Source of the DNA: an uncultured Collinsella sp.
GTDB taxonomy: Bacteria; Actinomycetota; Coriobacteriia; Coriobacteriales; Coriobacteriaceae
Reading direction: 5' to 3'
DNA length: 40,416 nt
NCBI GenBank assembly: GCA_902496645.1
Contig: CABVBR010000002.1
Coordinates: 1 to 40,416, forward strand
A program made the position numbers and the translations under genes. Positions 17,244 through 25,390 of this stretch are shown here, piece by piece. The notes under the pieces are model-generated. The model did no database searches, was not told the DNA's origin, and saw only the letters and a list, made by a program, of their open reading frames with translations. Each line of letters begins with the position of its first letter. Positions within the stretch are counted from its first letter, which is position 1.

Positions 17244-17277
17244 GAGCTGGTCGGGCTTTGCCCGGCCAGCTCTTTTT
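17244..17277 (+). terminator. Intrinsic terminator after the P-type ATPase gene
   Basis: GAGCTGGTCGGGC (17244-17256) pairs with GCCCGGCCAGCTC (17260-17272) over 13 bp with one wobble, loop TTT, then a run of five T. Confidence 0.9.
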
Positions 17278-17325
17278 GATTTAAAATACCTGCTCAGTTG
17301 TGATTTATGGTGCTGGGAGGCATTT

Positions 17326-18510
17326 GTGGGCAAGGCTAAGGCTAAGGCGAAGAAAAAGACGACGGGGGCGCGGGCTAAGCGCGACCGTCGTCGGAAGCTC
17401 GCGACCGAAGCCCCTGCATCTGCTGAGGAGTTGCTGGCGAGTGTACCGGGGCTTGACGCGTTGCAGGATGTTCCGGCGTTCGATGACCTGCCGGTCGATG
17501 CGGCTCAGCAGGCTGCATTTGACGACTTTTGCGCGCAGGCCGAGGAGCCCGAGCAGATGCAGCTCGGTGCCGTGGTGCGCCTGGACCGCGGGTTTCCGCT
17601 GGTGGCAACTGCCGATGACACGTTTCGTGCCGAGCATGCCGTAGGGTTTGCCAAGTCGCGTGGCGAGGACGAGGTCTTGCTGCCCGCCGTGGGCGACCGC
17701 GTGGCGGTTCGCCGTGCTCCCGGACACGACATGGGCGTGATCGAGTGCGTACTGCCGCGCCGTACGAGCTTTGAGCGTTGGCGTGGCCGTGCCCGCGGTG
17801 AGCGCCAGGTGCTCTGCTCCAACGTTGACAGCGTGCTGATCGTGCAGGCGCTCGGCGCCGGCGAGGTGCTGCTCGATCGCGTGGCGCGCTCACTGGTGTT
17901 GGCGCTCGATTGCGATGCCGAGCCGGTGGTGGTGCTCACCAAGGCCGACCGCTGCGAGGCCGATGAGCTCGAGCGCGATCTGGACCGCGTGCGCCGTCTG
18001 GTGGGTCCGGACGTGCGCGTGATCGTGACGTCTTCTGCCGAGGGCCTCGGCCTGGACGAGGTGCGCGCCTGCGTACCGGCTGGGAGCTGTGCCATGATCT
18101 TGGGCGAGTCGGGCGCCGGCAAGTCAACGCTGCTCAATGCGCTGCTGGGCCACGATGCGCTGGCCACTGGCGGCGTGCGCGAGCGTGATGACCAAGGTCG
18201 CCACACCACGGTTGCGCGCGTGATGGTGGCGCTGCCGGGCGACGCCGGCGTGATCGCCGATGCCCCGGGCCTGCGCAGCCTGCCGCTCGTGGGTCACGAG
18301 CGGGGCCTGGCGCGTGCCTTCCCCGAGATCGTCGAGGCGTCGCGTGCGTGCCGGTTTGGCGATTGCACGCACACTCACGAGCCGGGTTGTGCCGTTCGCG
18401 AGGCCGAGGACGCGGGACAGATCGACAGCCTGCGTCTGGAGACGTTCCAAAACCTGGCGTCATCCATGCGTGTGAGTGCCCAAATGCTCGATCCCGATGT
18501 CCATCTGTAA
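17326..18510 (+). CDS. rsgA: Small ribosomal subunit biogenesis GTPase
   Basis: Circularly permuted GTPase that helps late 30S assembly. The GTG at 17326 is preceded by GGGAGG; 394 residues. The N-terminus adds an ~85-residue Lys/Arg-rich and then acidic extension (GKAKAKAKKK..) not typical of RsgA, probably RNA-binding. Then come an OB-fold, the permuted G motifs in order G4 TKAD, G1 GESGAGKST (260-268) and G3 DAPG, and the C-terminal zinc site Cys342, Cys347, His349, Cys355. It sits between the ATPase terminator and its own terminator. Confidence 0.93.
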   Translation: MGKAKAKAKKKTTGARAKRDRRRKLATEAPASAEELLASVPGLDALQDVPAFDDLPVDAAQQAAFDDFCAQAEEPEQMQLGAVVRLDRGFPLVATADDTFRAEHAVGFAKSRGEDEVLLPAVGDRVAVRRAPGHDMGVIECVLPRRTSFERWRGRARGERQVLCSNVDSVLIVQALGAGEVLLDRVARSLVLALDCDAEPVVVLTKADRCEADELERDLDRVRRLVGPDVRVIVTSSAEGLGLDEVRACVPAGSCAMILGESGAGKSTLLNALLGHDALATGGVRERDDQGRHTTVARVMVALPGDAGVIADAPGLRSLPLVGHERGLARAFPEIVEASRACRFGDCTHTHEPGCAVREAEDAGQIDSLRLETFQNLASSMRVSAQMLDPDVHL

Positions 18511-18529
18511 TTGACTTTTCCTATGACGG

Positions 18530-18562
18530 CCGTCTCCCAACTGCTTGGGAGGCGGCTTTTTT
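18530..18562 (+). terminator. Intrinsic terminator of rsgA
   Basis: CCGTCTCCCAA (18530-18540), loop CTGC, TTGGGAGGCGG (18545-18555): 11 bp with one wobble, followed by six T. Confidence 0.92.
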
Positions 18563-18601
18563 GCTGCCAAAGCGCCTCGAAATATGCGTTTTGCCGACGT
18601 T

Positions 18602-18665
18602 CTGACCAAAACCTTGCCACGAGCTTGACGGGCTGGTCAGCTTTTGGTCAGCAATTGGTTTGACA
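18602..18665 (+). promoter_or_regulatory. Candidate operator/promoter region of the Tad operon
   Basis: CTGACCAAAA (18602-18611) and its exact reverse complement TTTTGGTCAG (18642-18651) are 30 bp apart, with a further GGTCAG at 18635-18640, making three copies of one hexamer. A consensus TTGACA follows at 18660-18665; the -10 at proper spacing is poor. A short hairpin precedes the cpaB ribosome-binding site. Likely the control region of the pilus operon, but the regulator is unknown. Confidence 0.4.
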
Positions 18666-18762
18666 CGTAAAACCAAGATTGCGATTGCGCCGCTTTGCGT
18701 CCTGGTCGCCCAGACAATGGTGGTACGGGCATTTGCCCGGCACCGCCATGAGAGGAGCGGCC

Positions 18763-19413
18763 GTGAACAAGAGCAAGCGCATCGCCATCAGTCTGGTCGC
18801 GGGCGTGCTTGCCGCGGCGCTCTGCATGGTCTACGGCTCGTCGCAAGCCGAGCGGGCCCAGGCCGAGACTTTGGCAAAATACGGCGGCGACCGCGTTGAG
18901 GTGTGCGTCGCGGCGCGCGATATCGATGCGGGCGAGACCCTCGACGAGACTAATGTCATAACTCAGGAATGGCTGGCGAGTCTGTTGCCGCGTGATGCGG
19001 CGACCGAGCTGCGTCAGGTGCGCGGCGACGTGACGACCTCGCGCATTCCCAAAAACGCCGTGATTTGCAATGTCTACACCAAGGCCGAGAGCCACAAGCT
19101 CGAGGTGCCTAAAGGCAAGGTTGCCGTTTCGGTGGCGGTTGATGCCGAGCACTCGGTCGGCGGTGCCACGGGCGTGGGCAGCTATGTGGACGTGTACGTG
19201 CAAAAAGATGGCGTGACCGATCGTTTGTGCGGAGCGCACGTGATCGATACCAGCGAAGATGCCGGCACCACGCGTGAAGGCAAGATCGAGTGGGTGACGC
19301 TGGCGGCAGACCCCGAAGATGTCAAGGAATTGCTGGGAGCCTCGGGAAAGGGGACGGTCAGCTTGACGATTCCCGCCACGGCGCGCGGCAAAAAGAGCGG
19401 AGGCGACGAGTGA
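18763..19413 (+). CDS. cpaB: Tad pilus assembly protein, CpaB/RcpC-like SAF-domain protein
   Basis: The GTG at 18763 follows AGAGGAG and gives 216 residues; ATG 18748 lacks a ribosome-binding site. One N-terminal membrane segment (residues ~7-25) is followed by an extracytoplasmic part. A SAF domain (VEVCVAARDIDAGETLDETN) lies at residues ~45-105, and a RcpC-type C-terminal domain follows. In diderm Tad systems this protein works with the outer-membrane secretin; in a monoderm it more likely contacts the cell wall. First gene of the pilus operon; its stop overlaps the start of tadZ. Confidence 0.8.
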   Translation: MNKSKRIAISLVAGVLAAALCMVYGSSQAERAQAETLAKYGGDRVEVCVAARDIDAGETLDETNVITQEWLASLLPRDAATELRQVRGDVTTSRIPKNAVICNVYTKAESHKLEVPKGKVAVSVAVDAEHSVGGATGVGSYVDVYVQKDGVTDRLCGAHVIDTSEDAGTTREGKIEWVTLAADPEDVKELLGASGKGTVSLTIPATARGKKSGGDE

Positions 19414-21062
19414 TGAAGGCGATCTGGCTTGCGTGCTGCGCGTGCGGCGATTACGGGCTGCTACAGCAGGAAGTCGAGGGTCGCGATGTGGGCGCACAGG
19501 TGCTTCGCGTGGGCGACCTGGACGGGCTGGTATCCATGGCGCGGGCGTTTCCGTCGCGCCGCGGTGCCGCCATCATCGCGGCATCTCTGTTCGATACCGA
19601 AGACGTGCGGAAGACCGTTGCGCGCCTGACGGCCGAGGGCCGTGTGAGTCGCGTTGTCGTGTTGATCGAGACACTCGACCCATCGGATATCGAAGGGCTG
19701 TTTCGCGCAGGGGCGACCGAGGTCATCGCTGCGCACAGTTTGTGCGGCAACGGGCGCGCGGGTGAGGGAACGGTTGATTCCGATCGGCGCATGACGATTG
19801 AGCCCGATGCTTTCGTTGATAGGGAACCCGGGGCGCCTCGCGCTACAAGAGGCCCGCGTGTTGATGAATATGGAAAAGCGGAAGCCGAGCATGGTCGGCG
19901 CCCTTGGGACCCCCTTGCATACGATGACGCTGGAGGGCCGGTACCGTATGGCGATGACGTTCTGGCTGAAGATATGGGATACGTGCACGGCGTAAATCTG
20001 GCCGATGAGCTCGACGAGGTCGAGGGTTTTGCCGGGGCTGGCGAGCCGTGTGCCGCTGCGTCTTTGGCTTCGGAACCGCAGCCCGGGCAGCCTGCCATGC
20101 CGGCTTGGGCTCAGCGCGTGACCGCGGCGGGGGAGACGGGGATGTTGTCGCCCGCGTCCGTGTCGCCGGTTCCTGCACCGTTAGCCCCCGCGCTGTCGGC
20201 GGACGCTTCGGTTCCGTCGCGTCGGGCACCGGTCGTCTGCGCCGTTTCGGGTTCGGGCGGTTGCGGCAAGTCGACGATCGTTGCCACCATGGCGCATGCG
20301 GCGTCGCTGTTGGGTTTGCGTGCCGCTGTGCTCGACTTGGACCTCATGTTTGGAAACCTTTACGATTTGCTGGGTGTCGATGCCCCGCACGATATGGCGA
20401 CGCTTATCGAGCCGTCGGCGGCGGGCGCACTTGCCGAGCCGGATATCGTGGCCGCATCGATGCGCGTCGCCCCGGGCGTCACGCTCTGGGGACCTGTCGC
20501 GGCCCCCGAGAAGGCTGAGCTCATGGCGCGTCCGGTGGAGCTATTGCTCGATGTTTTGCGCCGCGAATCCGACGTGGTCTTTGTCGACACCTCGGTCTTT
20601 TGGGGCGATGCCGTGGCCGCCGCGGTGGCGGCGAGCAATCGTTGCCTGGTCGTAGGCGATGCGGCAGTATCGTCCGCGACATCCGCTTCGCGCGTCATTG
20701 AGCTGGCGAGCCGTGTAGGCGTGCCACGCACACGTATGAGCGCCGTGTTCAACCGGTTTGGTGCGCGCGGTGCCGACGAGGACGTCGCCATGCGCTTTGA
20801 GATTGCCTGCGCACTGAGCTCCAAGATCCGCATTGCCGATGGCGGTCAGGACTTGGCCGCGCTCATGGCATTCGGTCGCGCCGACGAGGCAGTGGGTCAG
20901 TCGAGCGCTTTTGCGACCAGCGTGCGCGAGGCCACGCGCGAGATGCTCGTGGAGCTGGGCTGCGCCGTTGGTCCCTGGAGCGATATGGTCGCCGACCGCG
21001 CGACCCGCACCGAGCGCCCGCGCATCCGTCTTCCCTGGTCGCGTGAGGGTGATTCGCGATGA
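19413..21062 (+). CDS. tadZ: Tad pilus localisation ATPase TadZ/CpaE-like
   Basis: 549 residues. The start ATG overlaps the cpaB stop (TGATG). Residues ~1-130 look like a receiver-like domain, ~130-270 are a low-complexity linker rich in Ala, Pro and Glu, and ~270-530 are a ParA/MinD-type ATPase. The P-loop SGSGGCGKST (279-288) has the catalytic-type Lys286, but the extra 'signature' lysine of MinD proteins is replaced by Ser, as in atypical TadZ proteins. The LDLDLMFGN segment is the Walker A'-like aspartate region. TadZ is thought to position the pilus machine at the membrane or pole. Confidence 0.85.
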   Translation: MKAIWLACCACGDYGLLQQEVEGRDVGAQVLRVGDLDGLVSMARAFPSRRGAAIIAASLFDTEDVRKTVARLTAEGRVSRVVVLIETLDPSDIEGLFRAGATEVIAAHSLCGNGRAGEGTVDSDRRMTIEPDAFVDREPGAPRATRGPRVDEYGKAEAEHGRRPWDPLAYDDAGGPVPYGDDVLAEDMGYVHGVNLADELDEVEGFAGAGEPCAAASLASEPQPGQPAMPAWAQRVTAAGETGMLSPASVSPVPAPLAPALSADASVPSRRAPVVCAVSGSGGCGKSTIVATMAHAASLLGLRAAVLDLDLMFGNLYDLLGVDAPHDMATLIEPSAAGALAEPDIVAASMRVAPGVTLWGPVAAPEKAELMARPVELLLDVLRRESDVVFVDTSVFWGDAVAAAVAASNRCLVVGDAAVSSATSASRVIELASRVGVPRTRMSAVFNRFGARGADEDVAMRFEIACALSSKIRIADGGQDLAALMAFGRADEAVGQSSAFATSVREATREMLVELGCAVGPWSDMVADRATRTERPRIRLPWSREGDSR

Positions 21063-22387
21063 GTCTGCAGACGAGGATTAAGGCTGCCGGTGCGGCGGCC
21101 GCGGCTGCCCCCGTCGATGCGGGACGCCGCCGTGCCGTTAAACGCCGCACCAAGCGTGCGGTGATGGACCGCATGGGCTACGACGAGGTGGCGCGCATCA
21201 GTGCCTACGTCGACCCGGCCCTTGCCCGCTCCGAGCTACGTCCGGCGGTGGAAGCGGCGCTCAACGTGGAAGAGCCGACCGATTTGGCGACGCCTGAGCG
21301 TGAGACCATCATCGACGAGATCCTAGATGACGTGGTGGGCCTGGGACCGCTGCAGCCGCTCATCGAGGACGACACCGTTACCGAAATCATGATCAACGGC
21401 TGTCGCTCTGCCTTTTTTGAGCGCAGTGGCGTTTTGTATCCCATCGAGCACGCGTTTGAGGACGACGAGCAGATCCGTGTGCTCATCGACCGCATCATCT
21501 CGCCGCTCGGCCGTCGTATCGACGAGCGTAGCCCCATCGTCAACGCCCGCCTCAAGACGGGTTATCGCGTCAACGCGGTGATTCCACCTGTGGCGATCGA
21601 TGGGCCAATCCTCACCATCCGTAAGTTCTCGGACCGTATCTGTTCGTTGGACGAGCTTGTGGGGTTGGGGTCACTGCCGCTTTGGTATGCGCAGCTGCTG
21701 TCGTGCGCGGTGTCGTTGCGGCAGGACTTGGCGGTTGCGGGAGGCACGGGGTCGGGCAAGACCACGCTGCTCAACGCGCTGTCGTGCGAGATTTCCACCG
21801 GCGAGCGCATCGTGACGATCGAGGATTCCGCCGAGCTCAAGTTTGCACATCACCCACACGTTGTTCGTCTGGAGGCGCGTGAGGCGTCAATCGAGGGCGA
21901 GGGCGCGGTGACGATTCGCGACCTGGTGACCAATGCTCTGCGTATGCGCCCCGACCGCATCGTCGTGGGCGAGGTGCGCGGTGCCGAGTGCTGCGACATG
22001 CTGCAGGCCATGAACACGGGCCATGACGGCTCGCTCACCACGCTCCATGCGGGTACCGAGCAGGAGACCGTGGTTCGCCTGACGCTGCTTGCGCGCTACG
22101 GCATCGATTTGCCGAGTGAGCTTATCGAAGATCAGATTGCCATGGCGCTCGACGGCATCGTGATGTCCGAGCGTCATGCAGATGGCAGGCGCTTTGTGGC
22201 TTCATATTCGGGGGTTCACCGCGGCGCGTCGGGCGGTGTTGAGCTCGAACGCTACGTGACGTTCGATGCCGCTGAACGCACCTGGACGCTCGACCGCGAG
22301 CCGCCGTTTATTGCGGAGGGCTTGCGGTCGGGAACGCTCACGCAAGAGGAGGTGGACGAATGGAGATCGCTATGCCCCTCGTCGTAG
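21059..22387 (+). CDS. tadA: Tad pilus secretion ATPase TadA/CpaF
   Basis: 442-residue hexameric type II/IV-secretion ATPase that powers pilus assembly from the cytoplasm. Walker A GGTGSGKTT (228-236), Asp-box VTIEDSAELK, Walker B MRPDRIVVGEVRG and His-box GHDGSLTTLHAG are all intact. The N-terminus has an Ala-rich, then Lys/Arg-rich stretch before the CpaF-specific domain. It overlaps the tadZ stop by 4 nt. Confidence 0.95.
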   Translation: MSLQTRIKAAGAAAAAAPVDAGRRRAVKRRTKRAVMDRMGYDEVARISAYVDPALARSELRPAVEAALNVEEPTDLATPERETIIDEILDDVVGLGPLQPLIEDDTVTEIMINGCRSAFFERSGVLYPIEHAFEDDEQIRVLIDRIISPLGRRIDERSPIVNARLKTGYRVNAVIPPVAIDGPILTIRKFSDRICSLDELVGLGSLPLWYAQLLSCAVSLRQDLAVAGGTGSGKTTLLNALSCEISTGERIVTIEDSAELKFAHHPHVVRLEAREASIEGEGAVTIRDLVTNALRMRPDRIVVGEVRGAECCDMLQAMNTGHDGSLTTLHAGTEQETVVRLTLLARYGIDLPSELIEDQIAMALDGIVMSERHADGRRFVASYSGVHRGASGGVELERYVTFDAAERTWTLDREPPFIAEGLRSGTLTQEEVDEWRSLCPSS

Positions 22388-23286
22388 GGGGTTTGGCGGG
22401 GCTTTCTGTCGCGACGGCGTGTGGGGCAGAGCCTCGTGTGTCGCGGATGCCGCCGGCGGAGCTGGCGCGCCAGACGCTCGAATCGATGGCGGAGAAGCTG
22501 CCCCGTGAGTTGGCGGAAAACGACCTGCTGACAAAGATTGCCCGCTCGTGGGCGTCGCTGATCCCCGCAGATCGCCTTGGGCTCGCTATTGAGGATAACG
22601 CGGCTCGTCTGGCATTTCTGCTGCTGTCGAGCGGTATCTGCAGCGTTTTGCTGGCCGTTGCGTCGTTGTCGCCCATCGGCTTTGTCTTGGGGCTGGTGGC
22701 GCCGTTTGGCGTGGGCGCCGCGCGTGACACCTTCGATCGCCGACGCGAACAGCATGATGTAGAAGAGGCCATGCCCGAGGCATTCACAGCGTTATCCATG
22801 TCGCTTGCCTCGGGGCATTCGCTGGCACAGGGCATGCGCTTTGTGGGCGCCCATGCGCAAGAGCCGGTGCATACCGAGTTTTTGCGGGTGGCGGCGGCAA
22901 TCGATTGCGGTATCTCGGCGACCGACGCACTCGATGACCTACTCGTTCGCATCGATGCCCCCGGCCTTTCGCTTGTCACCTTGGCGCTCAAAGTATCGCA
23001 GCGTACCGGGGCTCCGCTTGCCGGCTTGCTGTCCGAGGCGTCGAGCATGGTGGGTGAGCGCATTGAGCTCAAACGCCGTTTGGACGTTAAGACGTCACAG
23101 GCGCGTATGTCGGCACACATGGTCGCGGCGATGCCGGCGGGCATGTGCGCGGTACTGGCTTTGCTTGCGGCAGACTTTCGCCGCGGTCTTGCGACGCCGG
23201 CTGGTGCGGGCGCCGTGGTGCTGGGACTTGCCCTCAACGTCGTTGCCTTGGTAGTTATCCGGCGCATTATGCGGGTGGAGTTATGA
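22360..23286 (+). CDS. tadB: Tad pilus inner platform protein TadB
   Basis: A 308-residue membrane protein with an N-terminal membrane segment, two central segments (~85-125) and a C-terminal pair (~255-305) flanking a cytoplasmic type II secretion F domain. Its VEEAMPEAFTALSMSLASGHSLAQGM is the usual platform motif. The ATG at 22360 has GAGGAGG upstream and overlaps tadA by 28 nt. Confidence 0.9.
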   Translation: MEIAMPLVVGGLAGLSVATACGAEPRVSRMPPAELARQTLESMAEKLPRELAENDLLTKIARSWASLIPADRLGLAIEDNAARLAFLLLSSGICSVLLAVASLSPIGFVLGLVAPFGVGAARDTFDRRREQHDVEEAMPEAFTALSMSLASGHSLAQGMRFVGAHAQEPVHTEFLRVAAAIDCGISATDALDDLLVRIDAPGLSLVTLALKVSQRTGAPLAGLLSEASSMVGERIELKRRLDVKTSQARMSAHMVAAMPAGMCAVLALLAADFRRGLATPAGAGAVVLGLALNVVALVVIRRIMRVEL

Positions 23287-23924
23287 GCGCCCTGGTCGGG
23301 CTCGCGGCTTGTCTGTGTGCCCTGAGCGTATTTGCCGCGACAGGTTTGGAGCGTGCGGATGCTCGCAAGATTGCAGAGACATGCAAGCGTGAGGCAGTAC
23401 TGGTCATTGCTGCGGGCTGCTCGGTGATTGATGCCCTGACTGCGCGAATGAAGGGCGCGATTGGGGCGGGCGGCCCGGCGCGGGTGTCGCTCGGTGAGGT
23501 GTCCGAGATGATCGACGTGGTGCGCCTGGGGCTTTCTGCCGGCCTTTCGTTTGACGCGGCGCTCGAGATTTTCTGTGCCAACCGTCGGTCGGTGCTGGCC
23601 GTCCGTCTTGAACGAGCCTGCATGGCGTGGCAGGTGGGCGTGGGGACGCGTGAGGCCGAGCTGTTGGCTGCTGCGCGTGATTTGGACGTGAGGGCGCTCG
23701 AGACCTTTGCCATCACGGTGGGACAGGCGCTTGCCCTGGGCGCTCCGCTGGCCGAGACGCTGGCTGCTCAAAGTCGCGAGATCCGCGCGGCCCATCGCGC
23801 CGCAGTCGAGCGCGAGATCGAGCGCGCACCGGTCAAGTTGCTGATTCCCACCGGCACGCTCATTTTGCCGGCGTTGCTTCTGTCCATATTGGGCCCGCTG
23901 CTGGGAGCAGGCGGGATGATGTAG
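23283..23924 (+). CDS. tadC: Tad pilus inner platform protein TadC
   Basis: 213 residues, second platform protein. Type II secretion F domain with MIDVVRLGLSAGLSFDAALEIF, and a C-terminal membrane segment (LLIPTGTLILPALLLSILGP). Shorter than typical TadC (~280-300), with only one N-terminal membrane segment. The start at 23283 overlaps the tadB stop by 4 nt and has GGTGGAG upstream. Confidence 0.88.
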   Translation: MSALVGLAACLCALSVFAATGLERADARKIAETCKREAVLVIAAGCSVIDALTARMKGAIGAGGPARVSLGEVSEMIDVVRLGLSAGLSFDAALEIFCANRRSVLAVRLERACMAWQVGVGTREAELLAAARDLDVRALETFAITVGQALALGAPLAETLAAQSREIRAAHRAAVEREIERAPVKLLIPTGTLILPALLLSILGPLLGAGGMM

Positions 23925-23934
23925 GGAGGAATAT

Positions 23935-24168
23935 ATGAACACGATGACCGACATTGCGGGCAAGGCTTGGAGCTGGGCTTTTTGCCGGGCAATCCGCGCT
24001 CGCCAGCGTGCCAAGGCGCTGTTGCGGGAGGAGAGCGCGCAGGGCACTACCGAATACGCCATCTTGGTCGGCGTGCTCGTAGTGATCGCGATTATCGCCA
24101 TCGTCGCGTTTAAGAGCAAAGTCGAAGAACTATGGAACGCGATCAAAGACGGCATCAACAGCCTGTAG
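23935..24168 (+). CDS. flp: Flp-type major pilin
   Basis: 77-residue prepilin: a long charged leader (residues 1-35), then QGTTEYAILVGVLVVIAIIA, the hydrophobic assembly helix with Glu at +5 and Tyr at +6 if cleaved after Ala35. Flp pilins usually carry Gly before the cut; Ala here is shared by three more proteins of this operon. A GGAGG-type site precedes the ATG. Placed right after tadC, it is probably the main pilus subunit. Confidence 0.9.
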   Translation: MNTMTDIAGKAWSWAFCRAIRARQRAKALLREESAQGTTEYAILVGVLVVIAIIAIVAFKSKVEELWNAIKDGINSL

Positions 24169-24695
24169 GGGGCAGGCGACCTGTTGGCTCGCCGCTGGTG
24201 CTCGCCTGTTTGCTCGTGGCAATAGCGGTGACGCTTTGGGGGCTGGGTGTTGCGCGACAGCAGCGTCCAGGCGCTACTGCCGATTTGGGATCGGGTTCGG
24301 CGGCGGTGTCACAGGCGAAAGGTGCGGGAGATATGGGCGATCAGAATGCCGCCGTCACGGCTCAGACCTTTTTGCAGGCACTCGACGAGCGAGCGGCCAG
24401 TGCGACGGAGCCGTCTACAGACAACGCGATCGCGGTTCGACTCGCATGGTCCGAGGACCGGCCGATGACCGAGGCGGCGGCAGACCTGTTGCGCGCCTAC
24501 CGTGAGGTGCCCACGGCCCAGCTCGCCCTGAGCGGCTATCTCGATATTAAGGGCAACGTATGGGGCGCCATCGTGCGCGATGGGCGAGGCTGGGTCGACA
24601 TGGTGACGGTTGCCGCGGATGCCGGCGATGCCTCGTGCCGCCTGCGTGCCGTGCGTCTGGTTCCGCAAACAACGGAGTCAAAGGAGGGGTCGTGA
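24132..24695 (+). CDS. Unrecognised single-pass protein in the Tad operon
   Basis: 187 residues from the ATG at 24132, which overlaps the end of flp by 37 nt in another frame. One membrane segment (about residues 21-40, PLVLACLLVAIAVTLWGLGV), then a probably extracytoplasmic Ala/Asp-rich domain of ~145 residues with GYLDIKGNVWGAIVRDGRG. The ribosome-binding site is weak and a GTG at 24195 is possible; re-initiation after flp would fit. No family recognised; the location suggests a pilus assembly or anchoring role. Confidence 0.65.
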   Translation: MERDQRRHQQPVGGRRPVGSPLVLACLLVAIAVTLWGLGVARQQRPGATADLGSGSAAVSQAKGAGDMGDQNAAVTAQTFLQALDERAASATEPSTDNAIAVRLAWSEDRPMTEAAADLLRAYREVPTAQLALSGYLDIKGNVWGAIVRDGRGWVDMVTVAADAGDASCRLRAVRLVPQTTESKEGS

Positions 24696-24696
24696 A

Positions 24697-24915
24697 ATGC
24701 ATGGTGTCCTGTGTGAGGAATCTGCTCAGTCGACCGTCGAATACGCCATCGTCACCGTGGCGCTGTTATCGATTGTGCTGGCGATTGCGGGGCTTTGGCG
24801 CGCTGGCACCGATGGGCGCTTGGCGGCACTGGTCGAGCGGGCAGCGTCTCATGGCGTCGCTCCGTCGTCGGTTATCGATGCCGCGACGGGTGCCAAGGAC
24901 ATCGCTCTGTATTGA
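24697..24915 (+). CDS. Flp-like pseudopilin
   Basis: 72 residues starting just after the previous stop, with AAGGAGGGG upstream. The short leader ends EESA, followed by QSTVEYAIVTVALLSIVLAI; Glu15-Tyr16 are +5/+6 after a cut at Ala10. The same processing motif occurs in Flp, so it probably goes through the same peptidase. A minor pilin or initiator subunit is likely. Confidence 0.75.
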   Translation: MHGVLCEESAQSTVEYAIVTVALLSIVLAIAGLWRAGTDGRLAALVERAASHGVAPSSVIDAATGAKDIALY

Positions 24916-25390
24916 TATCGCGTGCGAGGATCGGGCGCAGTCTACGGTCGAGGCCGCCTTTTTGCTGCCGACGTTTTTGACGCTTATCTTGCTCGCGTTG
25001 CAGCCGGTGTGCCTGCTCTATACGCGCGCGGTCATGGAGTCTGCCGCCGCCGAGACCGCGCGGCTTATGACCACGACGACGGTTGAGGACGACGATGACC
25101 TTAAGGAGTTCACTCGCCGCAGACTTGCCGCGGTGCCCAACGTCTCGATTTTTCATGCCGGCGGGCCGCTGTCGTGGGATATCGAGTTGGGGCGGGCCGG
25201 TGCCGGCGGCGTTTCGTCCGTGTCTGTTGTCGGCGAGGTTAAGCCTCTGCCCGTGATCGGTGCATTTGTGCAGGCCATGGGCAGTGCGGGTGAGGGCGGC
25301 TATGTCGAGCTCAAGGTCGACGTCTCGTATCGATCGCGTCCCGAATGGCTGGAGGGAGATTATGATTCATGGATTGCTGCATGGGATTAG
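24878..25390 (+). CDS. tadE: TadE-like pseudopilin
   Basis: 170 residues; the start at 24878 lacks a clear ribosome-binding site and overlaps the preceding gene by 38 nt, so coupling is likely. EDRAQSTVEAAFLLPTFLTL is the TadE-type prepilin motif (cut after Ala20, Glu at +5) and membrane helix, followed by an extracytoplasmic domain. TadE proteins are minor pilins needed for Flp pilus formation. Confidence 0.8.
   Translation: MPRRVPRTSLCIDIACEDRAQSTVEAAFLLPTFLTLILLALQPVCLLYTRAVMESAAAETARLMTTTTVEDDDDLKEFTRRRLAAVPNVSIFHAGGPLSWDIELGRAGAGGVSSVSVVGEVKPLPVIGAFVQAMGSAGEGGYVELKVDVSYRSRPEWLEGDYDSWIAAWD

Noticed and set aside
18670..18762. Cyclic-di-GMP riboswitch before the pilus operon
   Set aside because: GACGCAAAGC appears only on the strand opposite to the operon, and the other core elements are missing.
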